Assembly: GCA_021805865.1 (NCBI GenBank)
Contig: JAJZDX010000004.1
Span: 1 to 64,000 of the forward strand
DNA length: 64,000 nucleotides
Direction of reading: 5' to 3'
From: Pseudomonadota bacterium
Lineage (GTDB): Bacteria; Pseudomonadota; Gammaproteobacteria; Steroidobacterales; Steroidobacteraceae
The position numbers and the translations under genes are program-made. How positions within the stretch are numbered: the stretch's first letter is position 1; every line of letters starts with the position of its first letter. Shown in pieces: positions 35,816-44,485 of this stretch. A model generated the notes under the pieces. It was not told the origin of the DNA, did not search any database, and was given only the letters and a program-made list of their open reading frames with translations.

Positions 35816-36883
35816 TCAGTCGGCCGTGCCCTTGGGACGGGCCGCCGATTCGCGCGCCACCAGCTCGTAGGCGACCAGCCGGTGCGGGGACTCGACCGGA
35901 CCGTGACCCTTGCCGCCGCGCACCGCGGTAACCAACAGATCGACGGCCTCGCCGGCCATCTGCGCGATCGGCTGATGGATGGTGGTGAGCCCGGGCCAGA
36001 TCGTCGAGGCGATCAGACTGTCATCGAACCCCACCACGGTCAGGTCGTGCGGCACTTCCAGGCCGCGCCGGTGCGCTTCGGCCATGACGGCCGCCGCCAT
36101 GTCATCGTTGCTGGCGAAGATCGCGGTCGGCACCGGCTCGGTGGCGAGGAGCTTGCGCGCGGCATCGAGCCCGGAGCGGAACGTGAAAAAGCCCTGCTCG
36201 ACGCGCGGAGCGGGCAGGTGGCCGGCCTCCTGGACCACGGAGGAGAACCCGCGCCAGCGCTCCTCGCTCGCGCTCTGATTGGGGTGGCCCTTGATGAAGC
36301 CGAGCCGCTCGTGCCCGAGGGCGAGCAGGTAGCGGGTCATCTCCTGTGCCGCCGCGAAATCATCGATCCGCACACACATGAGATCCGCCGGCGGGCGCCC
36401 CGCGGCCACCGCCACGATCTGCATGTGCGCCGCCTGCAGCTCCGCGCGGATGACGGTCGACTCGCACAGCGGCGGCGGCAACACCGCGCCGACCGCGCCG
36501 CCGGAGACCAGCCGACGGACCGCGCGGCGGGACGCGGCGGGAGTGAGCTCGCACTTCTCCAGCACGAGCTGCACGCCGTGGCGGGTGGCGGCATCGAGCG
36601 CGCCGACCAGGAATTCGCTGAGGTAGGAAGCGCTCGGGTTGCCGTAGAGCAGGCCCATGCGCTCGCCGCGGGCGCTCGCGAGGTTGCGGGCGGCGATGTT
36701 CGGGGAGTAGCCGAGCCGGCGCACGGCCTGCAGCACCGTCTGGCGCGTGGCATCGCTCACATACTGGCTGCCGTTGACCACCCGTGAGACGGTCATCGGC
36801 GAAACGCCGGCATAACGGGCCACGTCCTTGATGGTTATGCTGCCGCGCGCACCGCTGCGGGTCTTGCGTGCCGGTTTGTTCAT
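35816..36883 (-). CDS. LacI-family repressor of the xylan/xylose locus
   Basis: 355 residues. The DNA-binding domain is ITIKDVARYAGVSPMTVSRV, with the hinge SPNIAARNLASAR near residue 60-73. A periplasmic-binding-protein-like sensor domain follows, with FIKGHPNQSASEERWRGF, AIFASNDDMAAAVMAEA and VVGFDDS as conserved features. Seven copies of a 14-bp palindrome in front of the surrounding sugar genes, including one at 37020-37033 upstream of this gene, make it the likely local repressor, responding to xylose, xylobiose or a uronate (inference). Similar XylR-type LacI proteins control xylan genes in Xanthomonas. Confidence 0.88.
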   Translation of the reverse strand: MNKPARKTRSGARGSITIKDVARYAGVSPMTVSRVVNGSQYVSDATRQTVLQAVRRLGYSPNIAARNLASARGERMGLLYGNPSASYLSEFLVGALDAATRHGVQLVLEKCELTPAASRRAVRRLVSGGAVGAVLPPPLCESTVIRAELQAAHMQIVAVAAGRPPADLMCVRIDDFAAAQEMTRYLLALGHERLGFIKGHPNQSASEERWRGFSSVVQEAGHLPAPRVEQGFFTFRSGLDAARKLLATEPVPTAIFASNDDMAAAVMAEAHRRGLEVPHDLTVVGFDDSLIASTIWPGLTTIHQPIAQMAGEAVDLLVTAVRGGKGHGPVESPHRLVAYELVARESAARPKGTAD

Positions 36884-37348
36884 CTGCTGATGATCGGACG
36901 AGTTTCCGCGTTGTTACCCGACAACGCACGGCTGGCGGACATTATCACACGCCCGCCCGGGCACGGTGTGGCATTCGCCAACTGCGGAGGCGGCGGAGTG
37001 CATGGGTCCGACTGCGATATGATATCGTTATCACCCTGGAATTTCCGGACTGAATCATATGAGCGGCGCGCCGGCCTTGCGGCCTCGCCATCGGCGTGCT
37101 GCGCGCGCAAGCCCGGGGGGCTTCGGTGGGTTTCGACCGAGGCGGCCCACAGCCGCGCGGGCAACGCAGGCTCCTCTGCCCGCGCCGCGCGCGCCTCGCG
37201 ACTCACGCTCGGTGCGCCGCGACGGGGCTGCCTTCCCCTTGGCGTCTGCGGGCCGGCGGTGGTGGGAACCCGGCGATCGCTCTGGCGGTCGAGCGGGCGC
37301 TCCGTGCCGCCCTGACCTGCGTAGCCGGTGACGAGGTACACTGCGCCC
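36884..37348. other. Intergenic region between lacI and the ion channel
   Basis: 465 bp without a recognisable gene. GCGTTGT-TACCCG-ACAACGC at 36908-36927, a 7-bp inverted repeat, lies 25 bp before the lacI start. The regulon palindrome follows at 37020-37033. Beyond that the sequence is GC-rich with no clear promoter for the channel gene. Confidence 0.5.
37020..37033 (-). promoter_or_regulatory. LacI-type operator upstream of lacI
   Basis: TGATATCGTTATCA, one mismatch from perfect symmetry. On the minus strand the right half followed by T gives TATCAT, a good -10 hexamer, as at the other operators. It lies 137 bp before lacI and suggests autoregulation. Confidence 0.7.
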
Positions 37349-38221
37349 ATGCCCAAGCAGACTGCACTGCTGCGCACTCTGCCCTCGGGCCGCCGGGTGT
37401 TGCTCCAGGGCCTGCGGCGGCGCCGCTGGCATGACCTGTATCACGTGTTCATGACCGCCACGTGGCCGAGGCTGTTCGCCAGCTTCGCCGGCTTCTTCGT
37501 GCTGTTCAATCTCATCTTCGCCGCGGCCTACTCGCTGCAGGCCAATGGCATCGCCGATCTCAATCCGCCCGGATTCTGGGGGCGGTTCTTCTTCAGCGTC
37601 GAGACGCTCGCCACCGTCGGCTACGGCGACATGCACCCGCAGAAGATCTACACGCACATCATCGCCTCGCTCGAGATCTTCACCGGCATGATGAGCCTCG
37701 CTCTGATCGCCGGCATGATGTTCGCGCGCTTCTCACGGCCCACGGCCCGGTTCCTGTTCGCCCGTCACGCGGTCATCCGGTCGGTCGACGGCGAGACCAC
37801 ACTGCTGCTGCGCGCCGCAAACGAGCGGCAGAACGTCGTCATGGAGGCGCGGGCGCAGTTGCGCCTGATCCGTGACGAGCGAAGTGCGGACGGCTACCAC
37901 CTGCGCCGCATCCACGATCTGCGCCTGCGGCGCAGCGAGCACCCCGTCTTTCTTTTCGGCTGGACGCTCATGCACACCATCGACGCGACGAGTCCTCTCG
38001 CGGGGGCCAGCGCCGAGTCGCTCGAGGCCTCAAATGCCTCTCTGTGGCTGACCCTCAGCGGCACCGACGAGACCACCGGCCAGCTGCTCATGGCGCAGCA
38101 CGAGTACGTCGTGTCGATGTTGCGCTGGGAGCACCGGTTCGTGGACATTCTCACGCCGAGCGAGGACGGAATCGACCGTCTCGACTACACGCGATTTCAC
38201 GACGTCGAGCCGCTCGGCTGA
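37349..38221 (+). CDS. Inward-rectifier-type potassium channel (KirBac)
   Basis: 290 residues. A slide helix (WHDLYHVFMTATWP) precedes TM1 (LFASFAGFFVLFNLIFAAAYSL), the pore helix and selectivity filter TVGYGD (residues 89-94), and TM2 (IFTGMMSLALIAGMMFARFSRP). The C-terminal half is the cytoplasmic immunoglobulin-like Kir domain (FARHAVIRSVDGETTLLLRAAN, WTLMHTIDATSPLAG). It conducts K+; gating by phosphate esters or lipids is known for relatives. The ATG at 37349 is preferred to a GTG 7 codons upstream. It sits between lacI and the GH67 gene without an operator of its own and is probably unrelated to sugar use. Confidence 0.9.
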   Translation: MPKQTALLRTLPSGRRVLLQGLRRRRWHDLYHVFMTATWPRLFASFAGFFVLFNLIFAAAYSLQANGIADLNPPGFWGRFFFSVETLATVGYGDMHPQKIYTHIIASLEIFTGMMSLALIAGMMFARFSRPTARFLFARHAVIRSVDGETTLLLRAANERQNVVMEARAQLRLIRDERSADGYHLRRIHDLRLRRSEHPVFLFGWTLMHTIDATSPLAGASAESLEASNASLWLTLSGTDETTGQLLMAQHEYVVSMLRWEHRFVDILTPSEDGIDRLDYTRFHDVEPLG

Positions 38222-38241
38222 GCGGGGAACGGGCCGCCTCG

Positions 38242-38271
38242 TTGAGGCGACCGGTCTGGTAGCGCTATCAT
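38242..38271 (+). promoter_or_regulatory. Promoter and LacI-type operator of the GH67 gene
   Basis: TTGAGG (38242-38247), an 18-bp spacer, and TATCAT (38266-38271). The palindrome TGGTAGCGCTATCA at 38257-38270 includes almost the whole -10 box, so a bound repressor would block RNA polymerase. The start codon lies 40 bp downstream. Confidence 0.8.
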
Positions 38272-38310
38272 CCCGGATCGCAATCTCGTCGCGAGCCATG
38301 AGGGGCACAC

Positions 38311-40617
38311 ATGAGAAGCACTGTGCAACGATCGGCCGGCCGCGCCCGGGGCGCGCACCGGCGAGTTCCCTTCGCGGCGGCGCTGCTCGCCGGGCTGCTG
38401 TGCTCGGCGCTCGCCGCGCCGAGCGTGCGCGCCGAGAGCGGCTATCGCCTGTGGCTGCGTTACACGCCGGTGCATGGTGCATGGCTCACGCGCTACCGGC
38501 ATGCTGCGACTGAGCTGGTGGCCGGCGGGGGCGGCACGGCTGGCGCACCGGGCGCATCAGGCGCCCCCGCCCTCTCGGCAACGCTGCGCGCGGCGCGCTC
38601 TGAGCTGCTGCGCGGACTCTCGGGTCTGCTCGGGCGCCCTCCGCGGCTCAAGCGCACCGTGACGGGCGACGGAGCGATCCTCTTCGGCACTCCCCGCTCC
38701 TCGGCGCTGATCCGCACGCTGCCGCTGCATCTTGCGCGCACGGGCGATCAGGGCTATCTCATCCGGACCCTGCAGGTGCACGGGCATCGGACGATCGTCA
38801 TCGCAGCGCGCAGGGACATCGGCGTGCTCTATGGCGTATTCGCCTTTCTGCGCCTGCTGCAGACCCGCCGCCCCGTCGATCACCTCGATATCCTCTCGCG
38901 GCCGAAGATCCGCCGCCGCGTGCTCGATTTCTGGGACAACCTCGACGGAACGGTGGAGCGCGGCTATGCGGGGGACTCGATCTGGAAGTGGGACGAGTTG
39001 CCCGAGTACCTCTCGCCGCGCTACACCGATTTCGCCCGCGCCTGCGCCTCGATCGGCATCAACGGCGTGGTGCTCAACAACGTCAACGCCAGCCCCTTCA
39101 TTCTCGAGCCGCTCTACCTCGTCAAGGTTGCCGCGCTTGCGCGAGTGCTGCGCCCCTACGGCATCCGCGTCTACCTGTCCGTTCCGTTCAGCGCCCCGAT
39201 CACCCTCGGCAAGCTCGCGAGCGCCGATCCGCTCGATCCGGCCGTGCAGGCGTGGTGGGGCCGGAAGGTCGCGCAGATCTACCGCTACGTGCCCCACTTC
39301 GGCGGTTTCCTCACCAAAGCGGACTCGGAGGGCGAGCCCGGGCCTGCGCAGTACGGGCGCACCCAGGCACAGGGCGCGAACCTGCTCGCGCGCGCACTCG
39401 CGCCATACGGCGGCATCGTGATGTGGCGCACGTTCGTCTATTCGACGAACCCTCACTCGGAGGATCGGGTCAAGCAGGCCTACGACCTCTTCAAGCCGCT
39501 CGATGGCAAGTTCGACCCGAACGTCATCCTGCAGAACAAGAACGGACCGCTCGACTTCCAGCCGCGCGAGCCGTTCAATCCGCTGTTCGGCGCGATGCCG
39601 AAGAGCAACGAGATGCTCGAGCTCGAGATCACCAAGGAGTACCTCGGCCAGCAGACGAGCCTGGTGTACCTGGGGCCGCTCTTCGAGGAAGCCCTGCGCG
39701 CCGACACCTGGGCGATGGGGCGCGGCTCGACCGTGGCACGCATCATCGACGGCTCGCTGTACGGGCAGCGAGACACCGCCATCGCCGGGGTCGCCAATAT
39801 CGGCTCCGACCGCAACTGGTGCGGCTCGATCTTCAACCAGGCGAACTGGTACGTGTTCGGCCGGCTCGCCTGGAACCCCGATGCCTCGGCACGCCGGCTT
39901 GCGACCCAGTGGGTACGCATGACCTTCACCAACAGGCCGGCGTTCGTGCGGCCCGCGCTCAAGATGATGATGCGATCACGCGAGGCGGCCGTCGATTACA
40001 TGGACCCGCTCGGGCTCGCGAGCCAGATGGCCGCCGGCACGCACTTCGGCCCCGGTCCCTGGGTGCACCCGGGCAGGAACTTCCCGCCCGACTGGTCGAG
40101 CACGTACTACAACCGGGCCACCGCACAGGGCATCGGCTTCAACCGCACCGCCACGGGCAGCGACGCGGTGGCGCAGTACGCGCCGCACGTCGCGGCACAG
40201 TTTGCGAGTCTTGCCGCCTGCCCGCAGGATCTGCTGCTGTGGTTTCACCACCTGTCCTGGACTGACCGGCTGCGCTCCGGGCGTACGCTCTGGGACTCAC
40301 TGGTACGGCATTACGATCGCGGCGTCACAACGGTCAAGTGGATGCGCAAGACCTGGGCCGGCCTTGCGAAGTACGTCGATCCGCAACGCTATCGGCTCAC
40401 GGCCGACTTTCTCGACATCGAAGTCCGGGACGCCGAGTGGTGGAGCGATGCCAGCATCGCCTACTTCCAGTCCCTCAACAAGCTGCCGCTGCCGCCCGGC
40501 GCGGCTGCGCCGCCCGATTCCTTGAAAGCCTACGAGGCATTCTGCATCCCCTATGTGGAGGGCAGCCCGGGGGCCGGCCCCGCCTGCGCCCCGGCGGACA
40601 TCCCGGTCCCTCGGTGA
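38311..40617 (+). CDS. GH67 alpha-glucuronidase
   Basis: 768 residues with a signal peptide (VPFAAALLAGLLCSALAAP...VRA), so the enzyme is periplasmic. An N-terminal GH67N beta-sandwich (GVLYGVFAFLRLLQT) is followed by the catalytic barrel: DFWDNLDGTVERGYAG, NGVVLNNVNA, GFLTKADSEGEPGP, QNKNGPLDFQPREPF and ELEITKEYLG. By spacing to characterised enzymes Glu340 is the likely acid and Asp415 and Glu443 (28 apart) the base pair (inference). It removes 4-O-methyl-glucuronic acid from the non-reducing end of xylo-oligosaccharides. GAGGGG precedes the ATG. The released uronate is handled by ManD-type catabolism encoded nearby. Confidence 0.93.
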   Translation: MRSTVQRSAGRARGAHRRVPFAAALLAGLLCSALAAPSVRAESGYRLWLRYTPVHGAWLTRYRHAATELVAGGGGTAGAPGASGAPALSATLRAARSELLRGLSGLLGRPPRLKRTVTGDGAILFGTPRSSALIRTLPLHLARTGDQGYLIRTLQVHGHRTIVIAARRDIGVLYGVFAFLRLLQTRRPVDHLDILSRPKIRRRVLDFWDNLDGTVERGYAGDSIWKWDELPEYLSPRYTDFARACASIGINGVVLNNVNASPFILEPLYLVKVAALARVLRPYGIRVYLSVPFSAPITLGKLASADPLDPAVQAWWGRKVAQIYRYVPHFGGFLTKADSEGEPGPAQYGRTQAQGANLLARALAPYGGIVMWRTFVYSTNPHSEDRVKQAYDLFKPLDGKFDPNVILQNKNGPLDFQPREPFNPLFGAMPKSNEMLELEITKEYLGQQTSLVYLGPLFEEALRADTWAMGRGSTVARIIDGSLYGQRDTAIAGVANIGSDRNWCGSIFNQANWYVFGRLAWNPDASARRLATQWVRMTFTNRPAFVRPALKMMMRSREAAVDYMDPLGLASQMAAGTHFGPGPWVHPGRNFPPDWSSTYYNRATAQGIGFNRTATGSDAVAQYAPHVAAQFASLAACPQDLLLWFHHLSWTDRLRSGRTLWDSLVRHYDRGVTTVKWMRKTWAGLAKYVDPQRYRLTADFLDIEVRDAEWWSDASIAYFQSLNKLPLPPGAAAPPDSLKAYEAFCIPYVEGSPGAGPACAPADIPVPR

Positions 40618-41377
40618 CGGCGGCAACGGGATGGGCCGGGCCCTCATCACGCAGATCCCGGCAGCGGCACGCTCGCCCAACCGCGGTGATCCGCCGGCGG
40701 CGCTCAAGGGCAGATCGGTTGAACGATCACGCCGTTGGGACCGGCAAGGAAGACCGCAGCGCCGCCATGGGCTCATGGCAAGCACGCAAGGCCCCCCCAG
40801 GACAAGTGCCGGCGGGGGCATCGCTTGGGAGCGTGATGGGCGTTCCGATCCCGGGATACCGGGGGTGCTGCCCCCCGAGGGAGCCGCGGTCAAATGGTGA
40901 GTGGCCCAAACGGGCGCGCAGGTGACCGGGTCCTGCGCGATCCGGCACACTCTCGTGCCGGCCGGATGGAGGATGCCCCGCTGAGACCACGGATACCGCC
41001 GAGCACCGTGCCGGGCGCATGGGCCGCCACCACGCGCGGTGTTACGGGTTCCCATCCACTCCGGAGGCGATATCGCAGGACACCGGGATCGTGTGCGGGC
41101 TTGCGGCGGGCTGCCCGCTCCGCCAGCCCGGATCGTTGAGACAGGCGGCGACGGTGATCGAGCCCTGGAAACTGCCGGCGCCAATGCTCGAGGGTATCGC
41201 CGGTATCCCACCGGCCTCACCCGAGTCCCCCCGGGATGCTCATGTCCGGGACCGTGAAGAATCCGTTCGTCTCGTTCGGGAGAGCGTCATTCGCGCCCCC
41301 CTTGACGTAGGCGGCTGCGGAGGTCACGCCCGTGACGGGATGGAATCCTCCCACCGGCTCGCCCCCAAGCGCAGGCC
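40618..41377. other. Non-coding or decayed region between GH67 and manD
   Basis: 760 bp without an intact gene. On the minus strand two fragments look protein-like: VTSAAAYVKGGANDALPNE (about 41320-41260) and GSITVAACLNDPGWRSG in another frame (about 41165-41110), separated by stops. They may be the debris of a secreted protein, not identified. Repeated GGTATC/GATACC half sites occur but none forms the regulon palindrome. Confidence 0.4.
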
Positions 41378-42628
41378 TCACCAGTCCCACATCGTGCCGT
41401 CCTCGAGACGCGCGATGGGCAGCTGCTTCGGACTGTAGGGATATCGCTCCGCCAGCTTCTCATCGAGGCCGACGCCGTGACCGGGACTCTCGCCGCAGTG
41501 CAGCCGCCCGTCGCGGAAAAGGTAGTCGTGCGGAAAGACCTCGAGAGTCTGCTCCGTGTGGCGCATGTACTCCTGGATGCCGAAATTCGGCACCCAGGTG
41601 TCAAAGTGCAGCGCCGCGCCCATCGTGACCGGTGAGAGGTCCGTGGCGCCGTGAAATCCGGTGCGCACCTGATGCAGGCCCGCGAGATCGGCGATCCTGC
41701 GCACGTGCGTGATACCCCCTGCGTGCACGATCGTCGTACGGATGAAGTCTATGAGCTGTCGCTCGATGAGGCGCTTCGAGTCGAAGATGGAATTGAACAC
41801 CTCGCCCACCGCGAGCGGCGTCACCGCATGGCGGCGGATCAGCTCGAAGCCATCGGGATTGTCGGCCGGCGTCGCATCCTCCAGCCAGAAGAGCCGATGG
41901 GGCTCGAGGTCACGGGCGAGTCTTGCCGCCTCGATGGGCGTGAGGCGATGATGTGCATCGTGCAGCAGCTCGAGCGAGCGGCCATGATCCGCGCGCAGCC
42001 GATCGAAGAGCTTCGGCACGAGGTCAAGATAGGCCGGGGTCGACCAGACCGTCTCGGCCGGCAGCTCGCTCTCGGCCGGCTCGTACGCGTTCTTCTCCCG
42101 CGTGACGCCGTAAGGCTTCTTCAGTCCCGGCACGCCGCATTGCGCCCGTACGGCGCGGTATCCCATCGAGACGAACCGCGCCACCTGCTCACTCGCCTCC
42201 CCGATGTCGCCTCCGCTCGCATGCCCGTAGACCAGTACGCCCTCGCGCGAGCGGCCGCCGAGGAGCCGATAAAGCGGCAGGCCCGCCATCTTGCCGAGAA
42301 TGTCCCAGAGCGCCACGTCCACCGCCGCGATCGCCGTCATGGTGACCGGGCCCCGCCGCCAGTACGCGCCCCGATAGAGGAACTGCCAGGTATCCTCGAT
42401 GCACCCGGCATCGCGCCCGATGAGGTTCGGGATCACGTGGTGATCGAGATAGGCCGCCACGGCGAGCTCACGCCCGTTGAGCGTGGCGTCTCCGAGACCC
42501 ACGACGCCCGAGCGTGTCGCCACCTTGAGCGTCACGAAGTTGCGCCCCGGACAGGTGACGATCACGCGCGCCTCGAGGATCTGCCGATCGCGCGCGGAGC
42601 CTTGCAACCCGGACTGAGCAATACTCAT
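41378..42628 (-). CDS. manD: D-mannonate dehydratase (enolase superfamily, ManD)
   Basis: 416 residues, very close in motif content to characterised Man[52 protein letters not shown] and [11 protein letters not shown]. Metal ligands Asp224, Glu250 and Glu276 have the 26/26 spacing of the Novosphingobium enzyme, and the catalytic Arg161, Tyr173 and His226 fall at the same +14 offset. It dehydrates D-mannonate to 2-keto-3-deoxy-D-gluconate, the step after glucuronate isomerisation and reduction. It follows the hexuronate-type MFS gene by 93 bp on the same strand and probably belongs to the transcript starting at 47.7 kb. Confidence 0.92.
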   Translation of the reverse strand: MSIAQSGLQGSARDRQILEARVIVTCPGRNFVTLKVATRSGVVGLGDATLNGRELAVAAYLDHHVIPNLIGRDAGCIEDTWQFLYRGAYWRRGPVTMTAIAAVDVALWDILGKMAGLPLYRLLGGRSREGVLVYGHASGGDIGEASEQVARFVSMGYRAVRAQCGVPGLKKPYGVTREKNAYEPAESELPAETVWSTPAYLDLVPKLFDRLRADHGRSLELLHDAHHRLTPIEAARLARDLEPHRLFWLEDATPADNPDGFELIRRHAVTPLAVGEVFNSIFDSKRLIERQLIDFIRTTIVHAGGITHVRRIADLAGLHQVRTGFHGATDLSPVTMGAALHFDTWVPNFGIQEYMRHTEQTLEVFPHDYLFRDGRLHCGESPGHGVGLDEKLAERYPYSPKQLPIARLEDGTMWDW

Positions 42629-42721
42629 GGAAGAAACACTCCGCCTCGATTCGTGAACTCACCCATCCGACAAACGCCGGACCAACCCGCGCGAGCGCGG
42701 CCGCAGAGCGGGCTTTCCCGC

Positions 42722-44002
42722 TCAGGGACGCGTTGCGGCCGCAGTATCGTGAACCGGCGTCCAATTGGGCGCCAGCACGTGAATCACCGCGAGCGCCAGC
42801 AGGTACATGCCGCCCGCGATGATGAAGAGCAACGCATAGCTGCCGGTCGCCTGCAGGACGAATCCCACCGCCGTCGATACCAGGGCGCCCGAGACCGCTC
42901 CGGCGAAGCCACCGAGGCCGACGACCGAAGCCACGGTCCCGCTCGGATACAGGTCCGAGGTCGTCGTGAAGAGGTTCGCCGACCATCCCTGGTGGGCTCC
43001 TGCCGCCAGGCCGATCAGCGCAACCGCCCCCCACAGGTCCTGCATCGAGGGCGCAAAGACGATCGGCACCACGGCAAGCGCGCAGATCAGCATCGCCACC
43101 TTGCGCGCCGCGTTGAGGCTCCACCCCAGTTTCAGGAACCGACCCGCAAGCCAGCCGCCGGCAATGCTGCCGGCATCGGCCATCCCGTAGATCACCACGA
43201 GCGGCGGACCGAGCCCGGTCAGGTCGAGCCCGTAGCGGTGGTGAAGGAACTTCGGCAGCCAGAAGAGGAGGAACCACCACACCGGGTCGGTCAGGAACTT
43301 TCCGGCTGCAAACGCCCACGTCTGACGGTGGCGCAGCAGATGCGTCCACGGGACGCGCGCGCTCGAGGCCGACTCCTGCTCATCGGCGCCGATGTACTCG
43401 AGCTCCCGCGCCGAGACACGCGGGTGGCGCTGCGGCGGACGGTAGACGAGAAGCCATGTGACCAGCCACAGCAGGCTCAGCGCGCTCGTCATGAGAAAGC
43501 CCGACCACAGGCCCCACAGGGACACCACGACCGGCACGGCGAGCGGCGCCACGATCGCCCCGATGTTCGAGCCGGCGTTGAACAGTCCCGTGGCGAAGGC
43601 CCGCTCGCGGCGCGGAAACCACTCCGACACCGTCTTCACCGCCGCCGGAAAATTGCCCGACTCGCCGAGCCCGAGCGCGAACCGCACCGCCGCGAAGGCG
43701 AGTACCGTGCGCACCAGCGCGTGGCTCGCGGCCGCCACCGCCCACACCAGGATCGCAAGCGCATAGCCGATGCGCGTGCCGAGCCGGTCGATGACGGCAC
43801 CGGCGAACACGAGGCCTATGGCATACGCGGTCTGGAAGGCGGCAACGATGTAGCCGTAATCGACCTGCGTCCAGCCGAGCACGTGCCCGAGCGTGGGAGC
43901 GAGCACGCCGAGCACCTGGCGATCGATGTAGTTGAGCGTCGTCGCCCAGAAGAGCAGCCCGCAGATGCCCCAGCGCAGTCGCCCGACCCCCTCGGGACTC
44001 AT
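42722..44002 (-). CDS. MFS transporter of the anion:cation symporter family (hexuronate-type)
   Basis: 426 residues and twelve membrane helices from ATG at 44002. ACS-family features: LNYIDRQVLGVLAP in TM1, AYAIGLVFAGAVIDRLGTRIGYA, GLGESGNFPAAVKTVSEWFPRRERAFATGLFNAGSNIGAIVAPL, and FWLPKFLHHRYGL in the second half. This is the ExuT/GudP type, so glucuronate or a related hexuronate is the likely substrate, matching GH67 and ManD next to it. The reading frame is open for another 101 codons upstream, but those encode an acetyl-xylan-esterase remnant; whether a fused protein is made is open. No strong ribosome binding site precedes the ATG. Confidence 0.85.
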   Translation of the reverse strand: MSPEGVGRLRWGICGLLFWATTLNYIDRQVLGVLAPTLGHVLGWTQVDYGYIVAAFQTAYAIGLVFAGAVIDRLGTRIGYALAILVWAVAAASHALVRTVLAFAAVRFALGLGESGNFPAAVKTVSEWFPRRERAFATGLFNAGSNIGAIVAPLAVPVVVSLWGLWSGFLMTSALSLLWLVTWLLVYRPPQRHPRVSARELEYIGADEQESASSARVPWTHLLRHRQTWAFAAGKFLTDPVWWFLLFWLPKFLHHRYGLDLTGLGPPLVVIYGMADAGSIAGGWLAGRFLKLGWSLNAARKVAMLICALAVVPIVFAPSMQDLWGAVALIGLAAGAHQGWSANLFTTTSDLYPSGTVASVVGLGGFAGAVSGALVSTAVGFVLQATGSYALLFIIAGGMYLLALAVIHVLAPNWTPVHDTAAATRP

Positions 44003-44062
44003 CGCCGCGGTGAGATCACGCGATTCGATCGGCCACCTCCCTCGCCGGCCCGGCCGGGTGAG

Positions 44063-44368
44063 GGACTCGTTCGGCACGAACCTGCCGCCGTGCACGAGGG
44101 AGGCGAGGACTTCCTGCGAGCGCTGCAGCCACGCGCCCTGCTTGTGCGGGGTGATGTTGTTGTGCGCGGACTCGATCATGGGCACCGCCTCCTTGGGCGC
44201 CGCAATCTCGTTGAGCTCCGTCCAGATGCCCGCCGGCGGCGCCGTCGTGTCGATGAACCGCATCGCCGCCAGCACCGGTGCGGTGATGTGCGGGGCGAAA
44301 TTCACCGTGTCGAAATAGCGCGCGGCCGAAAAGACCTGCCGGCTCGTCGTGTCGTAGTACGGGTACCC
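44063..44368 (-). pseudogene. Acetyl xylan esterase / cephalosporin-C deacetylase, C-terminal remnant
   Basis: About 100 residues of an AXE1-type alpha/beta hydrolase: GYPYYDTTSRQVFSAARYFD, NFAPHITAPVLAAMRFIDTT, PPAGIWTELNEIAAPKEAV, then ESAHNNITP and WLQRSQEVLASL. The catalytic Asp (RFIDTTAPP) and His (ESAHNN) regions are present, but the N-terminal two thirds with the nucleophile serine are missing. The original stop codon is lost, so the frame runs directly into the MFS transporter. Deacetylation of xylan would fit the locus; the function may be taken over by the SGNH esterase upstream. Confidence 0.75.
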
Positions 44369-44485
44369 GGGCCGGCGGCCAACGGCCGGCGCCGAGCGCC
44401 GCAGAGGGCACGGACAGCGGGCCGGCGAGGATCGACGCGAAAGCCGGCATTCCGCCGAGGCTTGCCGCCGGCCGCCGCGCCGATC

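Noticed and set aside
33977-36787. Plus-strand frame of about 936 codons across the symporter and lacI
   Set aside because: Shadow of two well-supported minus-strand genes.
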